A stretch of DNA of 64,000 nt from positions 62,001 through 126,000 of the forward strand of contig JAFAQY010000109.1 in assembly GCA_019261985.1 (NCBI GenBank). Direction: 5' to 3'. Each line of letters starts with the position of its first letter. Position 1 is the stretch's first letter. The stretch comes from Bryobacterales bacterium (GTDB taxonomy: Bacteria > Acidobacteriota > Terriglobia > Bryobacterales > Bryobacteraceae). Below the pieces are notes generated by a model. That model made no database searches and was not told where the DNA came from. It was given only the letters and a program-made list of their open reading frames with translations. A program made the position numbers and the translations under genes. This document shows, piece by piece, positions 51,885-61,494 of the stretch.

Positions 51885-52097
51885 ATGTCCACCATTCCGA
51901 ATGTTAAGCGGTATCGCATTACCAGTCCGGACGGGAGCATGAGCGCCTCTTTGATGGCGGTGCTGCCCAAGAACGTCGACGTCACAGCCTATTTGTCGGA
52001 AGCGGCGAAGCGTTTTGACTGGAAAGCGTACCAGGAATCGCAGCAGAAACAGTTCAAGATCCGCGTCGGCCAACAGAAGCAGAAGAAGGCGAAGTAG
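51885..52097 (+). CDS. Small basic hypothetical protein (70 aa)
   Basis: 70 residues: a beta-rich start (NVKRYRITSPDGSMSASLMA) and a C-terminal amphipathic helix very rich in Gln and Lys (WKAYQESQQKQFKIRVGQQK). No signal peptide or cysteines. It is divergent from the tricorn-like protease gene (62-base gap), with a TTATAATTACGG-like A/T-rich promoter region between them. It could be a nucleic-acid- or ribosome-associated protein, but I do not recognise it. Confidence 0.55.
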   Translation: MSTIPNVKRYRITSPDGSMSASLMAVLPKNVDVTAYLSEAAKRFDWKAYQESQQKQFKIRVGQQKQKKAK

Positions 52098-52126
52098 CTC
52101 GCTGCATGGCTTGTTTCAAGCATGAC

Positions 52127-52233
52127 GGAGGGCAGGTTGCTAACCTGCGGCGGGTTGCCTAACCCGCCTGCCGACCTTTTCACCAGCTCCGAACAGCGCG
52201 ATTGGCAATCGCGCGCAGGATGGCATCCTGCCA
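52127..52233. repeat. Palindromic repeat cluster between convergent genes
   Basis: GGGCAGGTTGCTAACCTGC, GGCGGGTTGCCTAACCCGCC, GCGCGATTGGCAATCGCGC and CAGGATGGCATCCTG in a row. It fills the gap between the stop of the small basic protein gene (52097) and the stop of the HEAT protein gene (52239). Confidence 0.8.
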
Positions 52234-52238
52234 CTGGT

Positions 52239-53516
52239 TTACGGTAGTCTTGCACGGAGCGTCCGCAGATCGCGGATGCCTTCCTTTGCGACATCCGGAT
52301 CGGAATCCGCTTGCAGCGATTGCAAATATGAGACGCTATCGGCGTCACCGGACATGGCCAGAACGACGCCTAATTGCAGCTTCTCGTCCTTGGTCGCGCC
52401 CATCAGCAGCGGGTAAATGGCTTGGCGCACGTTTTGGTCTCGCGCCAGCTCGACCAAGTACGCGGAAGCGACCTTTTGATAACTCTTCAGATTTAGCGTA
52501 TTCACGAGATAACGCAGCGGGCTAAATTCGCCCGTATCGAGGTTGCCCATCGAGACCTCCGCAAACGCGAGCGAAAGCCGGGCGTTCATCCGGCGCTCGT
52601 CCGTGAAGGCGCGATCGATGGCTGTGCGGTCACCTTGGTTCTTGATCCGCCCCAAGCCTTCAGCGGCGGCGGTCCGAATGGCATCGTCGCTGTCCGCGAG
52701 GTACTTGAGGAAGATCCCGCGATCGGCCGGATCGCCAATCATCGCGAGCGAAGCCAGAGCGGCGCGCTTCACCTTCGCGTCGCGAGCACGATCGAGCACA
52801 TCGCGCAGAGCAGGAGCGGCTTCGGAGGTCTTCAGCAGACCGGCGGTTTCGATGGCGGCGATCTGGACCTTGGAATTCAAATCGCGCAGTAAAAAGACCA
52901 CACCCGGCCCGGCCGAAGGATCGGAGATCTTCTGGAGCGCGATCAGCGATTCGTACATCACCTGATCGTCCTTCGAATGGAGGGCCTCAATGAGTTGCGG
53001 CGCCGCCGCCCGCCCGCGCAAAATGCCGAGCGCGCGGCAAGCGTTGGCGCGGCTTTCAAGACTGGCGCCTCCCGTGGCGAGCCGTCCCAAGGCTTCGATC
53101 ACTTCGGGACGAACTTCCACGTACGCATCCACGATCTGATCGTTGGTGTCGGTGAATTTCGCTTTTACGGAGTTGCCGACGCGCTGAATCGTGCCGCTAA
53201 TGCCGCCTTTGATGTAGCCCGGTATGTAAGCGTTGACTAATCCATCGGTGGCGCGGATCTGGATTTCAGGATCGTTGTCGCGAGTGGCGCGAACCAGCAG
53301 ATCGACGGTTTTGGGGCCGCCGATCTGATCCAAGGATTTGACTGCCTCCAGTCGTACGCTCAGGTCGGGATCGGTGACGTAAGCGGCGAGCCTCGGGGCG
53401 GCGTCTTCGCCTTGCTTGCCCAGGTCGCGGGCGGTCTTGGCGCGCTGCTTGACATCGGCCTGTGGCTGAGCGAACAGCGGCAGGATTAGAACGAAAGTTA
53501 AAATCGGGAACTTCAC
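52239..53516 (-). CDS. Secreted HEAT-repeat protein
   Basis: 425 residues with signal peptide MKFPILTFVLILPLFAQPQA. About nine HEAT/PBS-lyase-like helical repeats follow: APRLAAYVTDPDLSVRLEAV, VDLLVRATRDNDPEIQIRAT, RANACRALGILRGRAAAPQL, KVQIAAIETAGLLKTSEAAP and RTAAAEGLGRIKNQGDRTAI. Such solenoids serve as protein-binding scaffolds. The start overlaps the mqnD stop by four bases, so it is the downstream gene of an mqnD transcript, though nothing links it to menaquinone synthesis. Confidence 0.85.
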   Translation of the reverse strand: MKFPILTFVLILPLFAQPQADVKQRAKTARDLGKQGEDAAPRLAAYVTDPDLSVRLEAVKSLDQIGGPKTVDLLVRATRDNDPEIQIRATDGLVNAYIPGYIKGGISGTIQRVGNSVKAKFTDTNDQIVDAYVEVRPEVIEALGRLATGGASLESRANACRALGILRGRAAAPQLIEALHSKDDQVMYESLIALQKISDPSAGPGVVFLLRDLNSKVQIAAIETAGLLKTSEAAPALRDVLDRARDAKVKRAALASLAMIGDPADRGIFLKYLADSDDAIRTAAAEGLGRIKNQGDRTAIDRAFTDERRMNARLSLAFAEVSMGNLDTGEFSPLRYLVNTLNLKSYQKVASAYLVELARDQNVRQAIYPLLMGATKDEKLQLGVVLAMSGDADSVSYLQSLQADSDPDVAKEGIRDLRTLRARLP

Positions 53517-54355
53517 CGCACGAACTCTACCGTAACACGATTCGGAACAATGCCCGCTTCAAAGCCCATATCGAGCAGCTTTTGGGCGGCCTTCGGCACC
53601 ACATCGCCGCAATCCACAGTGTAATGGTTCACGTACATTCCTACAAACTTGCCCGCTAACGGGGCTTCCATGTCGCGAGCGAACTGCATGGCATAGTTCA
53701 ACGCTTCTTCGCGATGGTCCAAGGCGTACTTGATGCTCTCGCTCATCATCCGGCAGCTTTCGGTGGCGATTTCGGGCGAGAGGTCGCGCCGGAGCACGTT
53801 CGCGCCTAAAGGTAGCGGAAGATCGTAAGTCTGTTTCCACCACTTCCCCAGGTCCACGATGGTGTGGAATCCGCTGCGGCCGTGCGTGAGCTGGGCTTCA
53901 TGAATCACCAGACCTGCATCGGCGGCGCCTGCTTTTACAGCGTCCAGGATTTTATCGAACGGAATCACCACGGGCTCGAAATCCGGCTGCATCAGGCGGA
54001 GCGTCAAATACGCGGTGGTAAGCTTTCCCGGGATCGCGATGCGTTTGCCTTTCAGCTCTTCGGGCGCGGCGTGTTTCTCCGAAACCACCATGGGGCCATA
54101 GCCGTCGCCCACGCTGGATCCGGCGGCCATCAGGCGGTACTTATCGGCGATGTATGGGTAGGCGTGGTAGGAAACGGCGGTTAATTCGTAAGCGCCTTCA
54201 CGCGCCTTCTGATTGAGCGTTTGGATGTCGTCCAGAAGATGGCGGAACTCCACTAGCGGGGAGCGGATTTTGCGCGTCGCGAGCGCGTAGAACATATAGG
54301 CATCGTCGGAGTCCGGGCTATGCGCGCAGACAATTTCCGCAACTTGAGTAGGCAT
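53513..54355 (-). CDS. mqnD: 1,4-dihydroxy-6-naphthoate synthase (menaquinone, futalosine route)
   Basis: 280 residues, periplasmic-binding-protein-like fold. Forms 1,4-dihydroxy-6-naphthoate from cyclic de-hypoxanthine futalosine in the alternative menaquinone pathway. Family landmarks: AHSPDSDDAYMFYAL at the N-terminus, DIQTLNQKAREGAYELTAVS, GSSVGDGYGPMVVS, IPGKLTTAYLTLRL, AGAADAGLVIHEAQLT and the C-terminal MYVNHYTVDCGD. MqnA is shorter on the HSPDSDD motif, so MqnD is preferred. The other mqn genes are not nearby. Indicates menaquinone as respiratory quinone. Confidence 0.92.
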   Translation of the reverse strand: MPTQVAEIVCAHSPDSDDAYMFYALATRKIRSPLVEFRHLLDDIQTLNQKAREGAYELTAVSYHAYPYIADKYRLMAAGSSVGDGYGPMVVSEKHAAPEELKGKRIAIPGKLTTAYLTLRLMQPDFEPVVIPFDKILDAVKAGAADAGLVIHEAQLTHGRSGFHTIVDLGKWWKQTYDLPLPLGANVLRRDLSPEIATESCRMMSESIKYALDHREEALNYAMQFARDMEAPLAGKFVGMYVNHYTVDCGDVVPKAAQKLLDMGFEAGIVPNRVTVEFVR

Positions 54356-54430
54356 GTGTGGGAGAAAAATAGGACTACAAGCTCTCTATGATAACAAGCG
54401 TGTGTCACAGCACGATTTCGCTCGTGTGCT

Positions 54431-54477
54431 GTAGGACAAGCTTCAGCTTGTCCAGGGCAAGCTGAAGCTTGCCCTAC
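54431..54477. repeat. Pair of palindromes related to the 11965-12042 repeats
   Basis: GGACAAGCTTCAGCTTGTCC followed at once by GGGCAAGCTGAAGCTTGCCC, framed by GTA..TAC. The first unit is identical to those at 11965; the second differs by a compensated stem pair (A-T to G-C), and its centre is the complement. Lies between mqnD and the stop of the following minus-strand gene. Confidence 0.85.
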
Positions 54478-54500
54478 TCGCCGGGAGACGGCGTGAATCG

Positions 54501-55208
54501 TTATTTAGCGCCGGGAAGAGCGAAATCGAGGCTGCGCTCGCGGTTCAACTGTTTGGAAAAATCCTGGTCCACCAAATCCAGAGAGACGCGGTTGCGCACC
54601 CCCTGGGCCGTGATGTAGTTCAGCGTGTCGCCGTCCACCCAGTAGGCGACCGCGGGAAAGATCGTATGGTCCTTCATCGCAATGAGGAAGATAATCGACT
54701 GGCTGTCGCCCGCCGCGGCTTGGGGCTGGTTCTGGTCCTGCGGGTATGGAGGAGCAGCCTGGGCAGGCGGAGCGCCGCCATACGGCGGTTGTGGATAGCC
54801 GGTGTTATCGTTCCCGAATTTCTGATTGAGAATCACCACCGGCGCGGGCTGCTGCGCCGAATAGCCGTAATCGCCCTCGTAACCCTGCGGAGGCGCGAGC
54901 GGAGCATCGTACGGGTAGAAGGAGCCGCCGTAAAAAACCGGGAAGGGCACGATGATTCCACTGTTGTGAAAGGGGTGTCCAACGTTCGGCGGAATGACCG
55001 GCCTAAGGCTGCCGGGCGCGGTCGGGGGGAACCCGGGCCGCCGCGTCATCGGAGGTCCGCCGGTGCCGGGATAGATGAGGCGGCCAAAGCCTGCTCCGGC
55101 CTGCGACAGTGGAAGTCCGCTCGGATTACCGAATCTTCCAAAACCGGTGGGACTCTGAGCAACCAACCCCGTACCCGCGAGCACGAACGCAAACGCGAGG
55201 AGCCGCAT
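54501..55208 (-). CDS. Secreted Gly/Pro-rich hypothetical protein
   Basis: 235 residues; signal peptide MRLLAFAFVLAGTGLVAQSP. A Gly/Pro-rich disordered middle (PGTGGPPMTRRPGFPPTAPG, GGSFYPYDAPLAPPQGYEGD) leads to a short folded C-terminal domain (IIFLIAMKDHTIFPAVAYWV, DGDTLNYITAQGVRNRVSLD). The C-terminal element, a small beta-sheet with DHTIxxAxAYWVDGxTLxYxT, recurs in acidobacterial exported proteins as far as I recall, with no assigned role. The gene is alone between repeat clusters. Confidence 0.65.
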   Translation of the reverse strand: MRLLAFAFVLAGTGLVAQSPTGFGRFGNPSGLPLSQAGAGFGRLIYPGTGGPPMTRRPGFPPTAPGSLRPVIPPNVGHPFHNSGIIVPFPVFYGGSFYPYDAPLAPPQGYEGDYGYSAQQPAPVVILNQKFGNDNTGYPQPPYGGAPPAQAAPPYPQDQNQPQAAAGDSQSIIFLIAMKDHTIFPAVAYWVDGDTLNYITAQGVRNRVSLDLVDQDFSKQLNRERSLDFALPGAK

Positions 55209-55257
55209 GTGTGCTACCTCCTACTTAGAGTGTAGACGGTATTGGGGAGGCGAGCGT

Positions 55258-55437
55258 GTACGGTGGGTGGAGCGGGCTTTAGCCCGCAACGGAGGCTTTA
55301 GCCTCCGGAAGGGCGGCGTTAGCCTCCGCTACGGCGGCTTTAGCCTCTGCTACGGCGGCTTTGGGCTTCGGCGGCGCGGCTCGGCCGGGGCTAAAGCCCC
55401 GGTTGCAGGCTTAAGCCCGGCTTAAGCCTGCTCCACC
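55258..55437. repeat. Palindromic repeat cluster, CTTTAG/CTAAAG-centred class
   Basis: A 180-base run of hairpins: GCGGGCTTTAGCCCGC, GGAGGCTTTAGCCTCC, degenerate GGCGTTAGCC and GGCTTTAGCC copies within near-direct repeats of TACGGCGGCTTTAGCCTC, then CCGGGGCTAAAGCCCCGG and GCAGGCTTAAGCC. Fills the gap between the DUF420 gene stop (55437) and the start region of the secreted protein gene at 55208. Confidence 0.8.
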
Positions 55438-55850
55438 TAAAACCGGTAGAGCATTAGGTAGACAACTACTCCGGTCACGCTTACGTACAGCCAGATCGGG
55501 AACGTCCAGCGCGCGATGGTGCGGTGACGGACGAAGTTTCCCTTCAGGCCGCGGCGCAGGGTGACGATCGCCAGCACCGGCACGGCTGCCGCGAGAATTG
55601 TGTGTGTGGCGAGAATGGTAAGGTAGACCGCGCGGATGAAGCCGGTCTTTTGGTAATAGACCACGCCCGCGAGCGAATGATAAGTCAAATACGAAATCAG
55701 AAACAGGACCGACACGCTGAAGGCGGCCAGCATCACGCGTTTGTGAGCCGCTTTGTTGCCCCGGCGTATGTAGCGATACGCGATCACCAACAGCACCGCC
55801 GCCGTGCCGTTCAGCACCGCATTTACGGCGGGAAGCGTATCGACGCTCAC
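55437..55850 (-). CDS. DUF420 membrane protein (CtaM-like)
   Basis: 137 residues with four transmembrane helices (about 10-27, 40-60, 75-98 and 112-132). Conserved polar residues sit within them: RRGNKAAHKRVMLAAFSVSV, YLTYHSLAG, TILATHTILAAAVP and RHRTIARWTFPIWLYVSVTG; the membrane histidines are typical of DUF420. CtaM of this family is needed for heme-copper oxidase maturation in Gram-positive bacteria. Its ATG overlaps the SCO gene stop by four bases, the fourth gene of the heme A operon, which supports a role in oxidase assembly. Confidence 0.85.
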   Translation of the reverse strand: MSVDTLPAVNAVLNGTAAVLLVIAYRYIRRGNKAAHKRVMLAAFSVSVLFLISYLTYHSLAGVVYYQKTGFIRAVYLTILATHTILAAAVPVLAIVTLRRGLKGNFVRHRTIARWTFPIWLYVSVTGVVVYLMLYRF

Positions 55851-56425
55851 GAACGTTCCCGCAAAAGGCTCTTTGCGTCCGCGATCAGCCGCGGGACTTC
55901 GTTCGGCTGGGAAGTCTGATAGAAGCCGCGGATTCGCGATTTGCGGTCTACAAGAATAAAGCGCGTGGAATGCTGCAAAGTGCCGTCAATATCGCCAAGC
56001 TGAAAAACGTCGCGATCCAGATGCTGGAGCGTTGCAACCGGCCCGGTCAGGAAATGCCAGATGTCCGGCCGCGCCGCGTACCGCACTGCGTAATCCGTGA
56101 GCACTTGCGGGGTGTCGTGCTCGGGGTCGATGGTGAAAGAGAGGATCTTCACATCGGCATAGGCGAGCGCGGTCTGAACCTGCCGCATCTGTGAGCTCAT
56201 GCGCGGGCACGGGCCGGGGCAGCTTGTGAACATGAAGTCCGCCACCCAGATGTGCTTATCGAGGTTTGAGCTATCGAAAGCCGCTCCGGATTGATCGGTG
56301 AGCGTGAATTGGGGAACGGTGTTGTAAACCGGCAAGCCGGAATTAGAGTCGCACGCGGCTAGCGCCACGGCGGCGGCACACAGCAGTAGTTTAGAACCGC
56401 TTCCCGTCCAGGACCAGCAAGCCAT
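55847..56425 (-). CDS. SCO1/SenC-type copper chaperone lipoprotein
   Basis: 192 residues. The start is taken as ATG 56425, which overlaps the end of ctaB by 35 bases; earlier in-frame codons are unlikely. Signal with lipobox LAAC, so a membrane-anchored lipoprotein. Thioredoxin-like fold with the copper motif FTSCPGPCP (CxxxC) and the third ligand histidine in GTLQHSTRFILVD near the C-terminus. Delivers copper to the CuA site of cytochrome c oxidase. Located between ctaB and DUF420. Confidence 0.9.
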   Translation of the reverse strand: MACWSWTGSGSKLLLCAAAVALAACDSNSGLPVYNTVPQFTLTDQSGAAFDSSNLDKHIWVADFMFTSCPGPCPRMSSQMRQVQTALAYADVKILSFTIDPEHDTPQVLTDYAVRYAARPDIWHFLTGPVATLQHLDRDVFQLGDIDGTLQHSTRFILVDRKSRIRGFYQTSQPNEVPRLIADAKSLLRERS

Positions 56426-57257
56426 ACAACAAAGGAAGATAGACGACGCTCGCGAGCAGGACCTGGCGCGCGCGAAGCGCTGTCCGCTGCGAGGAAACGC
56501 GCACGCCCGCCGAGAGCACCAGCGCTCCCAGCACCAGGGCGCCAAAAAGATAAATGTTACCGGCCATCGAGAAGAAGCTGGGGGCGAGGCTGATGGGGAT
56601 CAGCGCCAGCGAGAACCAGAGAATTCGCCGCGCGGTGGAATCGCCGTCCGGCTCCACTACGGGCAGCATCCGGATTCCGGCTCGGGCATAGTCTTCGCGA
56701 TACATCCAGGCAATCGCGTAGAAATGCGGGAACTGCCACAGGAATAGGATGGCGTATAAAATCCCCGCCTCAAAATTGAGGCGGCCGCTCGCGGCCGCGT
56801 AGCCGATCAAGGGAGGCATCGCTCCGGGGATGGCTCCGATGGTCGTCGAGATGGGGGAAACGCGCTTGAGCGGCGTGTACACGAACAAATAACTCGCCAA
56901 CGTGAACAGGCCGAGCAAGCCGGTCAGTACATTCACTCCCCAGCACAGCTCGACGAAACCGATAACCGAAAGCGCGATCCCGAATACGAAGGCCTGCTTT
57001 GAGGTCAATCGACCCGAAGGAATCGGCCGCGCTTTGGTTCGGCGCATTTTACCGTCCGGCTCGCTTTCATACCATTGATTCAGCGCCGCGGTGCCGCCGG
57101 CAATCAGCCCAGTGCCGAGCAGGGTTTGCAGCAACTGGAGCCAAGTCCACCCGGGCGCCAAATGCGCGCCGAAGAGGAACCCGATCGCGGTGCTCATCAG
57201 GATAAATGCCGTGATGCGGGGCTTCGTGAGTTCGAAGTAGCTGCCGGCGCTTCTCAT
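56391..57257 (-). CDS. ctaB: Protoheme IX farnesyltransferase (heme O synthase)
   Basis: 288 residues, UbiA-type prenyltransferase with about nine transmembrane segments. Motifs: YFELTKPRITAFILMSTAIG (N-terminal signature), NQWYESEPDGKMRRTKARPI (first aspartate-rich motif; the usual NxxxDxxxDxxMxRTxxRP), SPISTTIGAIPGAMPPLIGY and HFYAIAWMYREDYARAGIRM (second DxxxD-like motif). Adds a farnesyl group to heme B to make heme O. Start overlaps the ctaA stop by four bases. Confidence 0.95.
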   Translation of the reverse strand: MRSAGSYFELTKPRITAFILMSTAIGFLFGAHLAPGWTWLQLLQTLLGTGLIAGGTAALNQWYESEPDGKMRRTKARPIPSGRLTSKQAFVFGIALSVIGFVELCWGVNVLTGLLGLFTLASYLFVYTPLKRVSPISTTIGAIPGAMPPLIGYAAASGRLNFEAGILYAILFLWQFPHFYAIAWMYREDYARAGIRMLPVVEPDGDSTARRILWFSLALIPISLAPSFFSMAGNIYLFGALVLGALVLSAGVRVSSQRTALRARQVLLASVVYLPLLYGLLVLDGKRF

Positions 57258-58150
57258 GAAGCCACCGCCGCGGTCTCGGTGCTCCGCTCCTGGGAACGCG
57301 GCACGGCGACATTGCGCCAGACCTGAATCGCGAGCACCACGCTCGAAGCCAGCGTAAGCGCTCCGGTGGCGACATGCGCAATCGTGAAAATCAGCATCGG
57401 CGCCGGCTTTTCAGCCGCGCCCAGGCGCGCGTAATAAGTTAGGACGCCGAGTAATACCTGGATCAGAGTAACGGTGAGCAGCGTCTTTGCCGCTCTCCGC
57501 AGGATAGCGTGATTCGGAAATTGATGTAGCACGAAAGCGGCGAGAATCAAAATCACAAGCGATACGATCATCGCGCCGATAATGTGCGGCAACACTCCGA
57601 TCGCGCCGTGCCGGAAGGCTGCGCCCAGCGCGATCTGGAGCAGAATCAGAGTTGGAGCGAAGAGAGAAAAGCTGCGCAAACTCGGCCAGCCGTAGTCTTC
57701 GACTATTTGCGGGCCGGCATGCCACGCTCGCGAGGTAAAGATGGCAATCGCCACCGTCGTTGAAAAGAAAAGTTGTGCGAGGCAGGCGTGCGAAACGCTA
57801 ACGGCGGGAGGCAAAAGCAGCAGGACCGTCAACCCGCCCAAGACTCCTTGAACGATCACCGCCGCGACAGCGATCCAGCCCAGCCGTCGCATCCAGCGTC
57901 GCGGCTCGGCAATGGCAAGCCAGATTGCAAGGCCGACGGTCAGCATGCCTACGAATGTCGCGACCATGCGATGGCCGTGTTCCCATTTGACGCCGCCGAC
58001 CATCGGCGGCATAACTTGCCCATAAGAAAGCGGCCAATCCGGGACCGACAAGCCGGCCTGATGGCTGGTTACGGACGCGCCCGCAACCACTAAGAACAGA
58101 GTGCTTATCGCCAGTACCAGGGCGTAGCGGTGCAGCGAGGACGTTTGCAT
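57254..58150 (-). CDS. ctaA: Heme A synthase (COX15/CtaA family)
   Basis: 298 residues from ATG 58150; the longer frame adds a non-conserved leader. Eight transmembrane helices with heme-ligand histidines in VTSHQAGLSVPDWPLSYGQV, WEHGHRMVATFVG (HGxHR-like), SVSHACLAQLFF and IAHVATGAL. The WPLSxG and HRxxA elements are typical. Oxidises the C8 methyl of heme O to give heme A for aa3-type oxidase. First gene of the ctaA-ctaB-sco-DUF420 operon; the oxidase subunits themselves are not in the window. Confidence 0.92.
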   Translation of the reverse strand: MQTSSLHRYALVLAISTLFLVVAGASVTSHQAGLSVPDWPLSYGQVMPPMVGGVKWEHGHRMVATFVGMLTVGLAIWLAIAEPRRWMRRLGWIAVAAVIVQGVLGGLTVLLLLPPAVSVSHACLAQLFFSTTVAIAIFTSRAWHAGPQIVEDYGWPSLRSFSLFAPTLILLQIALGAAFRHGAIGVLPHIIGAMIVSLVILILAAFVLHQFPNHAILRRAAKTLLTVTLIQVLLGVLTYYARLGAAEKPAPMLIFTIAHVATGALTLASSVVLAIQVWRNVAVPRSQERSTETAAVAS

Positions 58151-58282
58151 ATTAAAACCGGACGGAGAGGAGTTCCTTCCATATTGTAACGCTTCTTGTC
58201 TGAATAGAAAAATTGCCGCAGTCACCGGCAGTGTACGGCACGGCATTTGCACTTGTTTTCTTCAAGGAGAGAAGTTGCAAGT

Positions 58283-59419
58283 ATGCTGCGAGCGACATCA
58301 CCTCAAATCAATAACCCTTTGGAAGCCGCGAACCTGAAGGCTTTGTGCGAACTCACAGGACCGTGCATCACTGTTCTTTTGCCGAACTACCGTCCCGGCG
58401 CGGCATCCGCTCCGGAAGCCGTATCTTTGAAACAACTGATCAGGACGGCTGCTGAATTACCCGCAATAAGGAGGATGGGCCAGGAGGCGGCAGCGTTGCT
58501 GACTCCATTGAGCGACTTGGCGGCGGCGGAAGAATTGGAGTCGGGAGGCGTGGGTTTTGCGCTATTTAGCGCGCCAGGTTTCACCGCCGGATTCCGGAAC
58601 GGCTTGCAGGCGGGATCGAAGCTGAGCGTCGGCAAACATGCATTTGTCCGTCCGCTGCTGGCGGAGGCGTATGCGCCGAGCGATGTGTTTGCGCTCGGAG
58701 TCAGCCGCAAGCATCTACGATTGTTCCGCTGCCGCCACTCGATGGCCGAGGAATTAGAGCTGCCGGCCGGAGTTCCTCGGAACATAACGGAAGCCGTCGA
58801 TTCCGATCAGCCCGATCACGATTTGGCCAACCGGTCGGCTTCGGGCACATCGACAGGTTCGGCGTTTGCGGTGCGCTTTGGAACGGGATCGGATCGCGAG
58901 GCTGCGCCCGAATATCTTCATCATTTCTTTGCCTTGATCGACCGCGGTCTCCATCCGCTGGTGAAGAATGCTCCGGTCTTTCCTATGGGCGTGGCGGAAG
59001 AAATAGCCGCTTTCCGAAAAGCCGCGCGGCATTTAAATCTGCTGGAAGACTATGCCGCCGGAAGTGCGGAAATGTTTACCGCGGAAGAGACCGCTCGCAA
59101 GGCGCGGGAGGCGGCGCTTGCGGAATATCGCCGGCGCGGCGAAGCCGTGATGGCCGAGTTCCGCGAAATGCCGGACCGCGGCCGCACATCTTCGATGCTT
59201 TCACAGGTCCTGACAGCAGCCGAACAGGGCAGAATCCATCAGGTGATTCTCGCCGAGGAGGCGGAAATCCCCGCCGCGCACCGCAAGCAGCTGATCGAGG
59301 GAGAAGACGTGCTGAACGCCATCGCGGTGGAGACGATCCGAAATGGCGGAGATGTCTTTACTTTGCCGGCGCAGGCAATGGACGACGTGACGCCCGTCGC
59401 CGCGATTTTAAGGTATTGA
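58283..59419 (+). CDS. Bacterial archaeo-eukaryotic release-factor-like (baeRF) protein
   Basis: 378 residues from ATG 58283, with AAGGAGAG upstream; divergent from ctaA. The N-terminal domain (LKALCELTGPCITVLLPNYR, a small alpha/beta domain) is followed by a central region with FALGVSRKHLRLFRC, the start of the eRF1 domain 2-like part, and a C-terminal eRF1 domain 3/L7Ae-like region (GRTSSMLSQVLTAAEQGRIH, VILAEEAEIP, AIAVETIRNGGDVFTLP). This is the layout of baeRF family proteins, thought to act on ribosomes or host defence, with no proven function. Confidence 0.75.
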   Translation: MLRATSPQINNPLEAANLKALCELTGPCITVLLPNYRPGAASAPEAVSLKQLIRTAAELPAIRRMGQEAAALLTPLSDLAAAEELESGGVGFALFSAPGFTAGFRNGLQAGSKLSVGKHAFVRPLLAEAYAPSDVFALGVSRKHLRLFRCRHSMAEELELPAGVPRNITEAVDSDQPDHDLANRSASGTSTGSAFAVRFGTGSDREAAPEYLHHFFALIDRGLHPLVKNAPVFPMGVAEEIAAFRKAARHLNLLEDYAAGSAEMFTAEETARKAREAALAEYRRRGEAVMAEFREMPDRGRTSSMLSQVLTAAEQGRIHQVILAEEAEIPAAHRKQLIEGEDVLNAIAVETIRNGGDVFTLPAQAMDDVTPVAAILRY

Positions 59420-59429
59420 GGCCACGCCG

Positions 59430-61471
<2,042 letters not shown>

Positions 61472-61494
61472 TTAATTTTCTCCAACAATGGGGA

